DNA from: DAIQRJ01 sp963708795
Lineage (GTDB): Bacteria > Actinomycetota > Actinomycetes > Propionibacteriales > DAIQRJ01
Length of the DNA: 64,000 nucleotides
Direction of reading: 5' to 3'
Assembly: GCA_963708795.1 (NCBI GenBank)
Contig: CAVPUH010000006.1
Location: 372,001 to 436,000, forward strand
Of this stretch, positions 33,366-41,916 are shown piece after piece (positions within the stretch are counted from its first letter, which is position 1; the number at the start of each line of letters is the position of its first letter). Below the pieces are notes generated by a model, which was not told the DNA's origin, searched no databases, and saw only the letters and a program-made list of their open reading frames with translations. The position numbers and the translations under genes are program-made.

Positions 33366-34627
33366 TCGGCCGACCCGCCGTCGGCCGCGTCCATCAGGCC
33401 GAACCAGCGGGCGGCCGTGTCGACGTCCTTGTCGCCGCGGCCGGACAGGCACACCATGATCGTGGCGTCGGGACCGAGTTCACGGGCGAGCTTCGCGGCG
33501 CCGGCGAGCGCGTGGGCCGACTCGATCGCCGGCAGGATGCCCTCCGTGCGGCACAACAGGCGCAGGGCCTCCATGGCCTCGGCGTCGCTGATCGGCAGGT
33601 ACGTCGCCCGGCCGGTGTCGGCGAGCCAGGCGTGTTCGGGTCCGACGCCCGGGTAGTCGAGGCCGGCCGAGATGCTGTGGCTCTCGATGGTCTGGCCGTC
33701 GTCGTCCTGGAGCAGGAACGACCGCGTGCCGTGGAGCACGCCGATCTGTCCGGCCGAGATCGTGGCGGCATGCCGGCCGGTCTCGAAGCCGTCGCCGCCG
33801 GCCTCGTAGCCGTAGAGCCGGACCCCGGCATCGGGGATGAACGCGGTGAAGATGCCGATCGCGTTGGAGCCGCCACCCACGCAGGCACAGACCGCGTCCG
33901 GCAGCCGGCCGTCGAGGTCGAGCACCTGGGCGCGTGCCTCGTCGCCGATCCCGCGGCAGAAGTCGCGGACCATGGCTGGGTACGGATGCGGACCGGCGGC
34001 CGTGCCGAGCAGGTACGCCGTGGTCTCGACGCTCGACACCCAGTCCCGCAACGCGTCGTTGATCGCGTCCTTGAGGGTGCGGCTGCCCGAGGTGACGGGG
34101 ACGACGGTGGCGCCGAGGAGCTCCATCCGGGCCACGTTGAGCGCCTGCCGCCGGGTGTCCTCCTCGCCCATGTAGACGACGCACTCGAGCCCCAGGTACG
34201 CGCAGATCGACGCCGTGGCCACACCGTGCTGCCCGGCCCCGGTCTCCGCGATCACGCGCGTCTTGCCCATCCGTTTGGCCAGCAGACCCTGGCCGAGGAC
34301 GTTGCGGACCTTGTGGGCGCCGGTGTGGTTGAGGTCCTCTCGCTTGAGGAGGATCCGCGCACCGAGCTGCTCGGAGAGTCGCTCCGCCGAGTACAGGAGG
34401 CTCGGGACACCCGCGTACTCGGTGAGCATCCGGCCGAGTTCGGCGTTGAAGTCCTCGTCGTGCCGCGCTTCGCGCCAGGCGTGCTCGAGCTCGTCCAGCG
34501 CGGCGACCAGAGCCTCCGGCATGAACCTGCCGCCGAACCGGCCGAAGTGGCCGGCAGCGTCGGGGAGCTGGGTGGGTTCGAAGGTCGGCGTCGAGGTGAG
34601 GACCTCGTCGTCGAGTGTGTCAGCCAT
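33362..34627 (-). CDS. trpB: Tryptophan synthase beta subunit
   Basis: 421-residue PLP enzyme that joins indole and serine. The Schiff-base Lys is K106 in LNHTGAHKVRN, the Glu of GAGQHGVA follows, and the phosphate-binding CVGGGSNAIGIF loop lies near residues 245-256. This is a TrpB1-type sequence (GRFGGRFMPEAL at the N-terminus). The ATG at 34627 lies 8 bp inside trpC and the gene is coupled to trpA by GTGA. Part of the trpCBA block. Confidence 0.96.
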   Translation of the reverse strand: MADTLDDEVLTSTPTFEPTQLPDAAGHFGRFGGRFMPEALVAALDELEHAWREARHDEDFNAELGRMLTEYAGVPSLLYSAERLSEQLGARILLKREDLNHTGAHKVRNVLGQGLLAKRMGKTRVIAETGAGQHGVATASICAYLGLECVVYMGEEDTRRQALNVARMELLGATVVPVTSGSRTLKDAINDALRDWVSSVETTAYLLGTAAGPHPYPAMVRDFCRGIGDEARAQVLDLDGRLPDAVCACVGGGSNAIGIFTAFIPDAGVRLYGYEAGGDGFETGRHAATISAGQIGVLHGTRSFLLQDDDGQTIESHSISAGLDYPGVGPEHAWLADTGRATYLPISDAEAMEALRLLCRTEGILPAIESAHALAGAAKLARELGPDATIMVCLSGRGDKDVDTAARWFGLMDAADGGSAE

Positions 34628-35423
34628 GCTGCACCGCCGGATGTTCGCCGGCGGCCACCAGGTCGGCGACCGCCTGTCGGGGATCCTTGCCGGTCACGAG
34701 CGTCTCGCCGACGAGCACGGCGTCGGCGCCGAGCCTGGCCAGGTCGATCACGTCGCGCGGGCCGCGCACACCCGACTCGGCGACCTTGACGACGGAGTCG
34801 GGGATCCGCGGGGAGAGCCGCGCGAACGTCTCGCGATCGACGTCGAGGGTGCGCAGGTTCCGGGCGTTGACGCCGATCACCCGGGCACCGGCGTCCACCG
34901 CGCGCTCGACCTCCAGCTCGTCGTGCACCTCGACCAGAGCGGTCATGCCGATGGACGCGGCGCGTTCGACCAGCGACACCAGCGCTTCCTGTTCGAGCGC
35001 GGCGACGATGAGCAGGACGACGTCCGCACCGTAGGCACGCGCCTCCCACAGCTGGTACGAACTGACGATGAAGTCCTTGCGCAGGACCGGGATGTCGACG
35101 GCGGCGCGGGTGGCGGCCAGGTCGGCCAGACTCCCGCCGAAGCGGCGCTCCTCGGTGAGCACGCTGATCACCGATGCTCCGCCGGCCTCGTACGCCAACG
35201 CGAGAGCGGCCGGGTCGGCGATCGTCGCCAGGTCGCCCTTGCTCGGGCTGCGCCGCTTGACTTCGGCGATGACGTTGACGTTGCGTGCGCGGAGCCGGGT
35301 CATCGCGTCGATCGCGCCCGGGACTTTGGCGGCGCGCTGCTTGAGATCGTCGAGGCTGACGAGCTCGGCACGTGCAGCGAGGTCTTCCCGTACACCGGCA
35401 ACGATGTCGTCCAGCACACTCAC
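34620..35423 (-). CDS. trpC: Indole-3-glycerol phosphate synthase
   Basis: 267-residue TIM barrel making indole-3-glycerol phosphate from CdRP. Key motifs: VIAEVKRRSPSKGDL (catalytic Lys and substrate loop, about residues 55-69), VLTEERRFGGS, VLRKDFIV, ARAYGADVVLLI, IGVNARNLRTL and AESGVRGP. It is monofunctional, not fused to TrpF; with a PriA-type HisA at 50 kb, no trpF is needed. GTG 35423 gives MSVLDDIVAGVREDL, the standard N-terminus; the long open frame upstream is a shadow of the RDD gene. Confidence 0.95.
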   Translation of the reverse strand: MSVLDDIVAGVREDLAARAELVSLDDLKQRAAKVPGAIDAMTRLRARNVNVIAEVKRRSPSKGDLATIADPAALALAYEAGGASVISVLTEERRFGGSLADLAATRAAVDIPVLRKDFIVSSYQLWEARAYGADVVLLIVAALEQEALVSLVERAASIGMTALVEVHDELEVERAVDAGARVIGVNARNLRTLDVDRETFARLSPRIPDSVVKVAESGVRGPRDVIDLARLGADAVLVGETLVTGKDPRQAVADLVAAGEHPAVQHG

Positions 35424-35542
35424 GACCGCGGCGCCCCTTCGGCTCGGGTGACCGACGCAGATGCCGATCACGGGACGGGATGAGGACACCAGGGTAACGA
35501 GATCGCCTGCCTGGACCGAATGCGGTCGGTCCGCCCTCGGGG

Positions 35543-36202
35543 TCACCTCGCCGGCGGGCCGGGGTACACGAGCGTGTGTGCGAGCTTGTCGGCGATCGTC
35601 TGCCGCTTGGGATCCCACAGCGGGAAGAACCAGCCGACGAAACAGATCAGGCAGTCGAGCAGGTGCGCGAGGTCGCGCACCACGGACGCCCTGATGCCCG
35701 GCGGCTGACCGTCGGCGTCCCGGACGAGTTGCAGACCCATGATCTTGCGGCCCCACGACTGGCCGGTCGGACCGCCGCGGTACCACCGGTTCCAGACCGT
35801 GACGCCCAGCGCGCCGACGACGACCACGACGACCCCGGTGATGCGGGTGGCCGCACTGCCGCCACCGGCCACGGCCACCGGCGACCCGTTGGCGTCCGAT
35901 CGCAGTGACGACGGCTCGGACGCGACACCGACCGCGTAGAGGATCGCTCCGGCGACAGCGAACGGAAGACACAGCAGGGAGTCCAGGAGAAACCCGCCGA
36001 CACGCTGGCCCCAACTCGCGTAGGTGTCGGTCGACGTCCTACCGGCGTAGGGGTTCACGATCGCGGCCGCCGGCACGCTCGGCGCTTCGGAGGACGTCTC
36101 CGTCGGCGCGGCCGGTACCGGGGTCGGTGGCGGGCCGACCTCCGGTCGAGGGGGGTCTCCCGGCTGTCCCGATCCGTCGGCTGCCGGGCTGGGGGTGCTC
36201 AC
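35543..36202 (-). CDS. RDD-family membrane protein
   Basis: 219 residues: a Pro/Ser-rich cytoplasmic N-terminus of about 85 residues, then an RDD domain with three hydrophobic segments. The eponymous Arg and Asp are visible in GQRVGGFLLDSLLCLP; the second half has TGQSWGRKIMGLQLVR and VVRDLAHLLD. RDD proteins are small integral membrane proteins, some linked to ion or osmotic homeostasis; the role here is unknown. The start GTG 36202 is fixed by AGGAGG (36215-36210) seven bases upstream, which overrides the longer frame to 36355. It precedes trpC by 119 bp on the same strand, as in other actinobacterial trp loci. Confidence 0.85.
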   Translation of the reverse strand: MSTPSPAADGSGQPGDPPRPEVGPPPTPVPAAPTETSSEAPSVPAAAIVNPYAGRTSTDTYASWGQRVGGFLLDSLLCLPFAVAGAILYAVGVASEPSSLRSDANGSPVAVAGGGSAATRITGVVVVVVGALGVTVWNRWYRGGPTGQSWGRKIMGLQLVRDADGQPPGIRASVVRDLAHLLDCLICFVGWFFPLWDPKRQTIADKLAHTLVYPGPPAR

Positions 36203-36289
36203 GGGGAGTCCTCCTCGGATCGGGCGTCGCTCACGCGCGGTCAGACTAGTGCCGACCGGAGCGACGGTGCGACGGCCGCAGGGCTCGAC

Positions 36290-36583
36290 GTGCGCCGTCT
36301 CGTCGTGCGATGTCGGATCTGCAGTCGACACGGTGACCTGCCCACGGCGTTCCACGGCAATCCGGTGGTGCTGCTCGGCGTCGGGGGCGTTGTCGTGGCG
36401 CTCGTCGTGCCCGTGGCCCGGCGGGCCGGGCTGATCGCCCGCGAGCGGACGGCGACTCGCCAGCGCACCGTGCTGTGGTCCGCAGGGGCCGTCCTGATCG
36501 CGTTCGGAATCCTCCGGAACCTGACCGTGGGCCCACTGGCCGGGTGGAAGGTTCGATCGGGATCGCGCGGTGCGCGCCGGTGA
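36290..36583 (+). pseudogene. Truncated DUF2752-like membrane protein fragment
   Basis: About 97 codons from GTG 36290. CRICSRHGDLPTAFHGNPVV resembles the second half of the DUF2752 motif (Cys...Arg...HGD..AF..NP), followed by two hydrophobic segments and a C-terminal GILRNLTVGPLAGW like the family's usual ending. The first half of the domain, with its Cys-Pro-x-Cys-Gly motif, is missing. No clear start or Shine-Dalgarno is seen. DUF2752 genes normally sit in this trp neighbourhood but co-directional with trp; here it is antisense to the locus. Function of the family is unknown. Confidence 0.45.
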
Positions 36584-36584
36584 T

Positions 36585-36854
36585 TCAGTCGGCCGCGGGC
36601 TGGGCGCTCGTGACCACGCCGGTCGAACCAGCGTGTCGCTTGCGGTCCGCGTCGCCCATCATTTTCCAGACGATGACGCCGAGCAGCGTGCCGGCGATGG
36701 CCGCGATGAAGAACAGCCACCAATTGCCGATAAGGACGCCGATGCCGGCCAGGACGGACGCGAGAGCGATGATCGCCACCCCGGTCCACGCGGCCGCAGA
36801 GTTCCCATGGCTGTCATGTGGTGCCTCGCCCTGGGTGCTCGTCCCGTTCGACAT
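36585..36854 (-). CDS. HGxxPAAW-family small membrane protein
   Basis: 89 residues: a short polar N-terminus, the motif HGNSAAAW (here Pro is replaced by Ala), two closely spaced hydrophobic helices (about residues 24-65) and a charged tail. This is a small actinobacterial family found next to trp genes, function unknown. ATG 36854 (MSNGTSTQ) is the second Met of the frame; the first is a GTG at 36860. It follows the TIGR02234-like gene by 9 bp, so it is probably in the hisI-trpE transcript. Confidence 0.75.
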   Translation of the reverse strand: MSNGTSTQGEAPHDSHGNSAAAWTGVAIIALASVLAGIGVLIGNWWLFFIAAIAGTLLGVIVWKMMGDADRKRHAGSTGVVTSAQPAAD

Positions 36855-36863
36855 GCGCACAAC

Positions 36864-37448
36864 CTACAGCGTGGGATCCTCGCCGCGGTCCAGGGCTTGC
36901 CAGGCGTCGTCGTCGGTGCGGCGAGGGTTCGCCGGCGAGTCGTAGCGGGTCGATCCGGGCCGCGGCCATCGCCTCGCGCCGACGACCGCAGCGCCGCCCG
37001 AGACTGCCGCGAGCAGCGACGATGCGCCCGCCAGCCACGGCCAGACGGTGCTGTCGAGGTGGGCCGGTGGCGAGAGCGCCGCCGTCAGGCACAGGACGGT
37101 CGCCGCCCCGCTCACCAGCGCGATCAGCGCGGCCACGATCGTCCGGGCGACCACGCCGCGGAGGAGCAGCAGCACCAGTGTCCCGGCCAAGGCGGCGAGC
37201 GCGCAGGCCCGGACCGCGGGCGCGACCTGGGTGCCCGCCACGGCGGCATGGCTGGCCAAACCGGTGACGGGATCAGCGGCGCCGTTGCCCACCCGCCACG
37301 TCCGCCCGCTGCAGGCGAAGGAGGCGAGCGAACCGACTAGCAGCCCGGCCACGACTGTCGGGCGGCTCGTGAGCCGAGCCCCCGCACTCGCGGAAGACGC
37401 AGTGTTCGCCGCAGCTGCTGGTTCGGCTGATTCGCCCGGTTCGCTCAC
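36864..37448 (-). CDS. Trp-region conserved membrane protein (TIGR02234-like)
   Basis: 194-residue protein with four hydrophobic segments (about residues 30-50, 78-98, 102-125, 135-158) and a polar C-terminus. It carries the family-typical ACSGRTWRVG after the first helix and a last helix of small residues ending in ARRWPRPGSTRYD. This family of unknown function is encoded immediately after trpE in many actinobacteria. Its GTG start (37448) overlaps the trpE stop as GTGA, so translation is coupled. A link to tryptophan metabolism is inferred only from position. Confidence 0.82.
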   Translation of the reverse strand: MSEPGESAEPAAAANTASSASAGARLTSRPTVVAGLLVGSLASFACSGRTWRVGNGAADPVTGLASHAAVAGTQVAPAVRACALAALAGTLVLLLLRGVVARTIVAALIALVSGAATVLCLTAALSPPAHLDSTVWPWLAGASSLLAAVSGGAAVVGARRWPRPGSTRYDSPANPRRTDDDAWQALDRGEDPTL

Positions 37449-38947
37449 CCGAGCCGATCCAACGTCGACGCGACGGCCACAGCACGCAGCACGGCAGCTG
37501 CCTTGTTCTGGCTCTCGATGTCCTCCGACGGTGGGTGGGAGTCCGCCACGATCCCGCCGCCGGCCTGGACGTAGGCGATCCCGTCCCTGAGCACGCCGGT
37601 GCGGATGCCGATCGCGGTGTCGAGGTCCCCGGCGAAGTCGAGATAGCCCACGACTCCCCCGTACAGCCCGCGGCGCGTCGGCTCGAGCTGCTCGATGATC
37701 TGCATGGCCCGGACTTTCGGCGCCCCCGAGAGGGTGCCGGCCGGGAAGGTCGCGCAGAGCGCGTCGAATGCCGTCGCGCCCTCCCGGAGCCGACCGACGA
37801 CGGTGGACTCGAGATGCATGATGTGGCTGTAACGGCGCACGTCGGCGAACTCCGTGACCTCCACCGTCCCCGGCTCGCTCACCCGGCCGACGTCGTTACG
37901 CCCGAGGTCGACGAGCATCAGGTGCTCGGCCATCTCTTTCTCATCCGATCGCAGCTCGGCCTCGAACGCGGCGTCCTCGGCCGGCGTCGCCCCACGCGGC
38001 TTGCTCCCCGCGATCGGGTGCAGCACGACCTGGCGCCCGTTGACCTTGACGTGCGCCTCCGGGCTCGAGCCGACGACGTCGAACCCGTCGAGCCGGAGGA
38101 GGAACATGTACGGGCTCGGGTTGGTCAGGCGGAGCACCCGGTAGACGTCGAGCGCATCGGCGCTGACATCGGACTCGAACCGCTGGCTGACGACCACCTG
38201 GAACGCCTCGCCGGCCCGGATCTCCTCCTTGGCTACCTCGACGGCCGCCTGGAAGTCCGCGGAGCTCCGCCGCCGCCGGATCTCGGGGACCGCGTCGAAG
38301 TCGACCACGGCGACGTGGCTGTCGAGGGGGCGCTGGAGGTCGGCCGTCATCACGTCGAGCCGTGCCACGCAGTCGGCGTAGCAGGCCTCCACACCGGTCG
38401 GCCGGTCGTCGAAGTTGACCCCGTTGGCGATGAGCCAGACGCGGCCGCTGTGATGGTCGAGAACGGCGATGTCGGTGGCGAGCAGCATCACGAGTTCCGG
38501 CAGCTTCAGATCGTCGACGGTGTCGTCGCCGATGGCTTCGAGCCGCCGGACGATGTCGTAGCCGAGGTAGCCGACCAGCCCGCCGGTCAGCGGGGGCAGG
38601 CCGTCGACGCGCGGGGTGTGGAGTGCGGTGAGGGTGGCCCGGACGGTCTCGAGCGGGTCACCGCCGGTCGGCAGGCCGACGGGCACCTCGCCGCTCCAGG
38701 AGGCGACGCCGTCGCGTTCGGTGAGCGTGGCGGCGCTGCGGACACCGATGAACGACCACCGCGACCACACGCCCTGCTCGGCGGACTCGAAGAGGAAGGT
38801 CCCGGGCCGATTGCCCGCGAGCTTCGCGTACATCCCGACCGCGGTCTCGGTGTCGGCGAAGAACGTGCGCACGACCGGGATGAACCTCGCGTCGGGCGCC
38901 TGCGCCCGGAAACCCTCGAGGTCAGGGGTGGTGACTCCGTCGGTCAT
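37445..38947 (-). CDS. trpE: Anthranilate synthase component I
   Basis: 500-residue chorismate-utilising enzyme; with the glutaminase subunit (not in the window) it makes anthranilate, the first committed step to tryptophan. The N-terminal regulatory part includes TFLFESAEQG, where Leu/Glu-Ser residues bind feedback tryptophan. The catalytic half shows EEIRAGEAFQVVVSQRFE, LHPIAGSKPRGAT, LMLVDLGRNDVGRV, HLESTVVGRL, GTLSGAPKVRAM and GGGIVADSHPPSED. No TrpG fusion. The ATG at 38947 overlaps the hisI stop (ATGA). Expression must come from the hisI promoter or further upstream; no trp leader peptide is seen. Confidence 0.96.
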   Translation of the reverse strand: MTDGVTTPDLEGFRAQAPDARFIPVVRTFFADTETAVGMYAKLAGNRPGTFLFESAEQGVWSRWSFIGVRSAATLTERDGVASWSGEVPVGLPTGGDPLETVRATLTALHTPRVDGLPPLTGGLVGYLGYDIVRRLEAIGDDTVDDLKLPELVMLLATDIAVLDHHSGRVWLIANGVNFDDRPTGVEACYADCVARLDVMTADLQRPLDSHVAVVDFDAVPEIRRRRSSADFQAAVEVAKEEIRAGEAFQVVVSQRFESDVSADALDVYRVLRLTNPSPYMFLLRLDGFDVVGSSPEAHVKVNGRQVVLHPIAGSKPRGATPAEDAAFEAELRSDEKEMAEHLMLVDLGRNDVGRVSEPGTVEVTEFADVRRYSHIMHLESTVVGRLREGATAFDALCATFPAGTLSGAPKVRAMQIIEQLEPTRRGLYGGVVGYLDFAGDLDTAIGIRTGVLRDGIAYVQAGGGIVADSHPPSEDIESQNKAAAVLRAVAVASTLDRLG

Positions 38948-39309
38948 GACCTCACCCCGGCGGTCGTGAACCCGAGCGATCGGTCGTCGAAGCAGGTCCG
39001 GTCGCCGGTGTGGCAGGCCGGACCGTCGGGGTCGACGAGGAGCAGCAGGGTGTCGCCGTCGCAGTCGACCCGGAGCTCGCGGACACGCAGGTAGTTGCCC
39101 GAGGTCGCGCCCTTCACCCACTGCTCGCGACGTGATCGCGACCAGAACGTGGCCAGCCCGGTGGCACGCGTGCTGGCAAGAGCCGCGCGGTCCATCCACG
39201 CGACCATCAGGACGTCACGCGAGCTGAGGTCCTGGACGACGGCGGTGACGAGGCCGGCGTCGTCGAAGTGGACGTCCGGGTCGGCTGTAGAAGGCGCTTG
39301 CGCAGGCAC
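38944..39309 (-). CDS. hisI: Phosphoribosyl-AMP cyclohydrolase
   Basis: 121-residue monofunctional HisI opening the adenine ring of PR-AMP in step three of histidine synthesis. Motifs: VLMVAWMDRAALA, TFWSRSRREQWVKGATSGN, the metal-binding VDCDGDTLLLLV and the Zn-ligating ACHTGDRTCF. There is no HisE domain. GTG 39309 begins MPAQAPSTADPDVHFDD; GACAAT lies 6 bp upstream and may serve as the -10 of a leaderless message covering hisI-trpE. Its ATGA overlap with trpE ties the two pathways at the translational level. Confidence 0.93.
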   Translation of the reverse strand: MPAQAPSTADPDVHFDDAGLVTAVVQDLSSRDVLMVAWMDRAALASTRATGLATFWSRSRREQWVKGATSGNYLRVRELRVDCDGDTLLLLVDPDGPACHTGDRTCFDDRSLGFTTAGVRS

Positions 39310-39377
39310 CCGGCCATTGTCCCGGCTCCGGGCCCAGGCGGCGAACCGGGCCGACCGGGGGCCGCCGGGTGGGCCAC

Positions 39378-39383
39378 TACGCT
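39378..39383 (+). promoter_or_regulatory. -10 element, leaderless promoter of the TIGR03085-like gene
   Basis: TACGCT followed by GGCGCC and the GTG start at 39390. Confidence 0.45.
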
Positions 39384-39389
39384 GGCGCC

Positions 39390-40025
39390 GTGACCAACTT
39401 CGCCCGGACCGAACGTGCTGCACTGGCCGACCTCCTGGACGAGGTCGGGCCGGATGCGCCGACGCTCGATGCCGGGTGGAAGACGATCGACCTCGCACTG
39501 CACCTCGTGATCCGGGAGCGCGTCGACCCCGCGCAACTCGCCGATGCCTCGACCCCGCTGTCGGGCTACCTCCAGAAGCGCCGGCGCTCGATCCTCGCCG
39601 AGAACGGATACACCGGGCTGGTCGAGAAGTTCCGGAACGGGCCACCCCGGTTCTCCCCGTTCGCGGTGCCCGGCGTGGACGCCCGTGCGAACACCGTCGA
39701 GAACTTCGTGCACCACGAGGACGTCCGCCGGGCCGTCCCGGACTTCACGATCCGCACGCTGCCGAACGAGTTCGAGGGAACGCTGTTCGCCTCGCTCACG
39801 ACGATGAGCCGGCTGATCCTGCGCCACTGTTCCGCCGGCGTGGACGTCGTCACCCCGGACGGCCGGACCGCGACCCTGAAGAAGGGCGACCCGGCCGCGA
39901 CGCTCACGGGCAAGCCGAGTGAGCTGATCCTCTACCTGTACGGCCGACGGGCGGTCGCGGACGTGCAGATCTCCGGTGACAACGCCGCCCGCGAGGCGCT
40001 GGCCCACGCGAAGCTCGGAGTCTGA
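39390..40025 (+). CDS. DinB-superfamily protein, TIGR03085-like
   Basis: 211 residues starting MTNFARTERAALADLLDEVG. Four-helix DinB/mycothiol-dependent maleylpyruvate isomerase N-domain type: a His in DLALHLVIRERV could be the first metal ligand, and ENFVHHEDVRRA (about residues 115-126) supplies the later His ligands, matching the TIGR03085 metal-binding group. Many relatives use mycothiol as cofactor, consistent with an actinobacterium, but the reaction is unknown. GTG 39390 is preferred over 39369 because TACGCT stands 6 bp upstream. Divergent from hisI, convergent with the DUF899 gene (8 bp between stops). Confidence 0.8.
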   Translation: MTNFARTERAALADLLDEVGPDAPTLDAGWKTIDLALHLVIRERVDPAQLADASTPLSGYLQKRRRSILAENGYTGLVEKFRNGPPRFSPFAVPGVDARANTVENFVHHEDVRRAVPDFTIRTLPNEFEGTLFASLTTMSRLILRHCSAGVDVVTPDGRTATLKKGDPAATLTGKPSELILYLYGRRAVADVQISGDNAAREALAHAKLGV

Positions 40026-40033
40026 GCCTCGCC

Positions 40034-40819
40034 TCAGTGGTGGTGGTCCCCACGGCCGAGGGACTGCTCAGGGGTCGCGCCGGGCCGGGTCCACTGCGGC
40101 ACGGGCCGGCCGGTCGGGCCCCAGGTGGGGTTCCCGTTCACGTCCGACCGCCAGTACCAGCACGCGTGATGGCCACCGGACGGCCGGCCCCCGGGGTGGT
40201 CCTCCCACTCCTCGCCGCGCCCGTTCGGGGTCATGTCGAGCAGACTGAAGAAGCCGCTCGCCGCCTCGTTGCCCCGGCCGGTCGTCGAGTACGTCATGAA
40301 CACGCGGTCGCCGTCGCGCAGGAACGCGATCAGGTGGCCCATGTCCCCGCCGATCGGCGCCGCCACGTCACGGACCGAGTACCAGGGCTGCGTGTACCCC
40401 ATGAACTCGACGTAAGGAGCCACCTCCTCCCACGCGCCGACCGTCAGGATCGCGAACGACACCCCGCGGGCGTTGAGGTACACGGCGTCCTTCAGGTTCC
40501 AGGCCGCGGTCGTGCAGCCCTCGCACTGGCCCTGGTGCGGCGCGCCGTCCCACCACATGTGCTGGTAGACCACGAGCTCGTCACGGCCCTGGAACAGGTC
40601 GAGGAACGGGACCGGGCCGTCGGGGCCGACGACCTCGACCGTCGCGTCGACCTCCACCATCGGGAGCCGCCGGCGGGCCGCCGCGATCGCGTCGCCCTCG
40701 TGGGTGTGGGCCTTCTCGCGGACCAGCAGTTCGTCACGGGCGGTCTGCCAGGTGGCCTGGTCGACGACGGGCGGGCGGCCGGCGTGCGTGGTGGTCGGAG
40801 TCTCCGGCGTGGTCGTCAT
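40034..40819 (-). CDS. DUF899 thioredoxin-like protein
   Basis: 261 residues with the DUF899 signature: WQTARDELLVREKAHTHEGD near the N-terminus, LDLFQGRDELVVYQHMWWD (about residues 75-93), then CEGC (a CxxC-like pair) at about 101-104. The fold is predicted to be a thioredoxin/AhpC-like domain, but no reaction is established for the family. A C-terminal His run (GRGDHHH) is odd and may bind metal. ATG 40819 is selected because GGAGGAC precedes it by five to eight bases; the frame extends 13 codons upstream. Monocistronic between two plus-strand units. Confidence 0.85.
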   Translation of the reverse strand: MTTTPETPTTTHAGRPPVVDQATWQTARDELLVREKAHTHEGDAIAAARRRLPMVEVDATVEVVGPDGPVPFLDLFQGRDELVVYQHMWWDGAPHQGQCEGCTTAAWNLKDAVYLNARGVSFAILTVGAWEEVAPYVEFMGYTQPWYSVRDVAAPIGGDMGHLIAFLRDGDRVFMTYSTTGRGNEAASGFFSLLDMTPNGRGEEWEDHPGGRPSGGHHACWYWRSDVNGNPTWGPTGRPVPQWTRPGATPEQSLGRGDHHH

Positions 40820-40985
40820 GGTGTCCTCCAGGTGCGTCAGGCGGGGGCGCTGTGACATCTCGTGTCGACAGGGCGCCGCGGTCGTCAGGACAGACTGGCG
40901 AGCCGGCTCGAACTCATCGCCGCGCGGATCAGTCGTGCCGGTTGAGGTAGCCGACGCACCCGTGGCCGCTAGGGTGGGCGGCGTT
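40820..40985. other. Divergent gap before the TPP riboswitch
   Basis: No gene is visible. TAGGGT (40970-40975) is a plausible -10 for the thiamine operon, about 10 bp before the riboswitch; no clear -35 is seen. Confidence 0.35.
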
Positions 40986-41119
40986 CCACACGACAGGGGA
41001 GCGCATCCGCGCTGAGAGTGTGGTGGCGCAGATCAGGGCCCCGAGCCCGGATCCGGCCACCGCAGACCCTCGAACCTGATCCGGGTCATGCCGGCGAAGG
41101 AAGTCGACAGGTTGTGTCG
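40986..41119 (+). promoter_or_regulatory. TPP riboswitch (THI element)
   Basis: Contains the diagnostic conserved segments in order: AGGGGAGCGC (40995-41004), GCTGAGAGTG (41011-41020), GACCCTCGAACCTGATCCGG (41074-41093) and GGTCATGCCGGCGAAGGAAG. The ends ACACGAC and GTTGTGT pair as P1. It lies about 105 nt upstream of the ykoE-type ATG; CCCCTCC (41174-41180) could pair with the AGGAGG (41216-41221) ribosome binding site when TPP is bound, suggesting translational control. Confidence 0.93.
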
Positions 41120-41225
41120 TCGGCGACGGTCGGGCTGACGCCCGGGACGACGTCGATCGACCTCTCCGTCATGCCCCTCCGCGATGTGGGTGCGGCTGCT
41201 GCCGCCGCCCGCGACAGGAGGACTC

Positions 41226-41909
41226 ATGAGCACCACCGGTAACAGCAGTGGCAACATCCCGGACTCGGCCAGCGCAACCGTCCCGACCCCACGGGGTCGG
41301 TCGGCGCCGACGGGACCCCTCGGCTCGGCGCCGCGAACGTGGCGGACCGTCGACGCGGTGATCGGAGCCGTGGTCGGGGTGGCGTTCGGCGTCGTGTTCG
41401 CGGGCTGGAACGCCCTGTGGAACGCGTTGCAGCCGGTGTTCGTGGGATTCCCGCCGGCGCAGGGGATCATGTACGGGCTCTGGATGCTCCCCGGCGTGCT
41501 CGGGATGCTCATCATCCGCAAGCCCGGCGCGGCCCTGTTCGTCGAACTCGTCGCGTCGCTCGTCTCGATGCTGTTCGGCGGGTGGGGGCTGACGATCCTC
41601 GTCTGGGGCTTCTTCGAGGGCCTCTTCCCCGAACTCGTCTTCGCCGCCCTGCGCTACCGCCGGTTCGCGTGGCCGGTCGCAATGCTCGCCGGGGCCGCAG
41701 CCGGCCTGATCGCCGCGGTCCTCGACACCGCGTACTACTACCCGCAGTGGGCGCTCGGCTGGAAGCTCGCCTACGGCGTCCTCCTCATCGTCAGCTCCGC
41801 GGTGATCGGGGGTCTCGGGAGTGTCGCCCTGGTCCGGGCCCTGCGGAGCACGGGCGTGCTCGCACCGTTCGCCTCGGGTCGTGCCGAGCCCGCCGGGCCA
41901 GGCGCGTGA
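41226..41909 (+). CDS. ykoE: ECF transporter S component, thiamine-precursor type (YkoE)
   Basis: 227-residue membrane protein with a polar 35-residue N-terminus and about five to six hydrophobic segments. GWNALWNALQPVFVGFPPAQ and GLWMLPGVLGMLIIRKPGAA match YkoE, the substrate-binding subunit for the hydroxymethylpyrimidine moiety of thiamine. Regulation by a TPP riboswitch and adjacent energy-coupling genes support this. ATG 41226 has AGGAGG five bases upstream. First gene of ykoEDC. Confidence 0.92.
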   Translation: MSTTGNSSGNIPDSASATVPTPRGRSAPTGPLGSAPRTWRTVDAVIGAVVGVAFGVVFAGWNALWNALQPVFVGFPPAQGIMYGLWMLPGVLGMLIIRKPGAALFVELVASLVSMLFGGWGLTILVWGFFEGLFPELVFAALRYRRFAWPVAMLAGAAAGLIAAVLDTAYYYPQWALGWKLAYGVLLIVSSAVIGGLGSVALVRALRSTGVLAPFASGRAEPAGPGA

Positions 41910-41916
41910 CCGCGTC

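Noticed and set aside
35775..35785. T-box-like CCGCGGTACCA (minus strand TGGTACCGCGG)
   Set aside because: It lies inside the RDD coding sequence (WYRGGP), with no specifier hairpin and no synthetase or amino-acid gene following in the right geometry.
36241..36789. Minus-strand 182-codon frame in the trp locus
   Set aside because: Arg-rich frame without motifs, overlapping the better supported HGxxPAAW gene and DUF2752 fragment.
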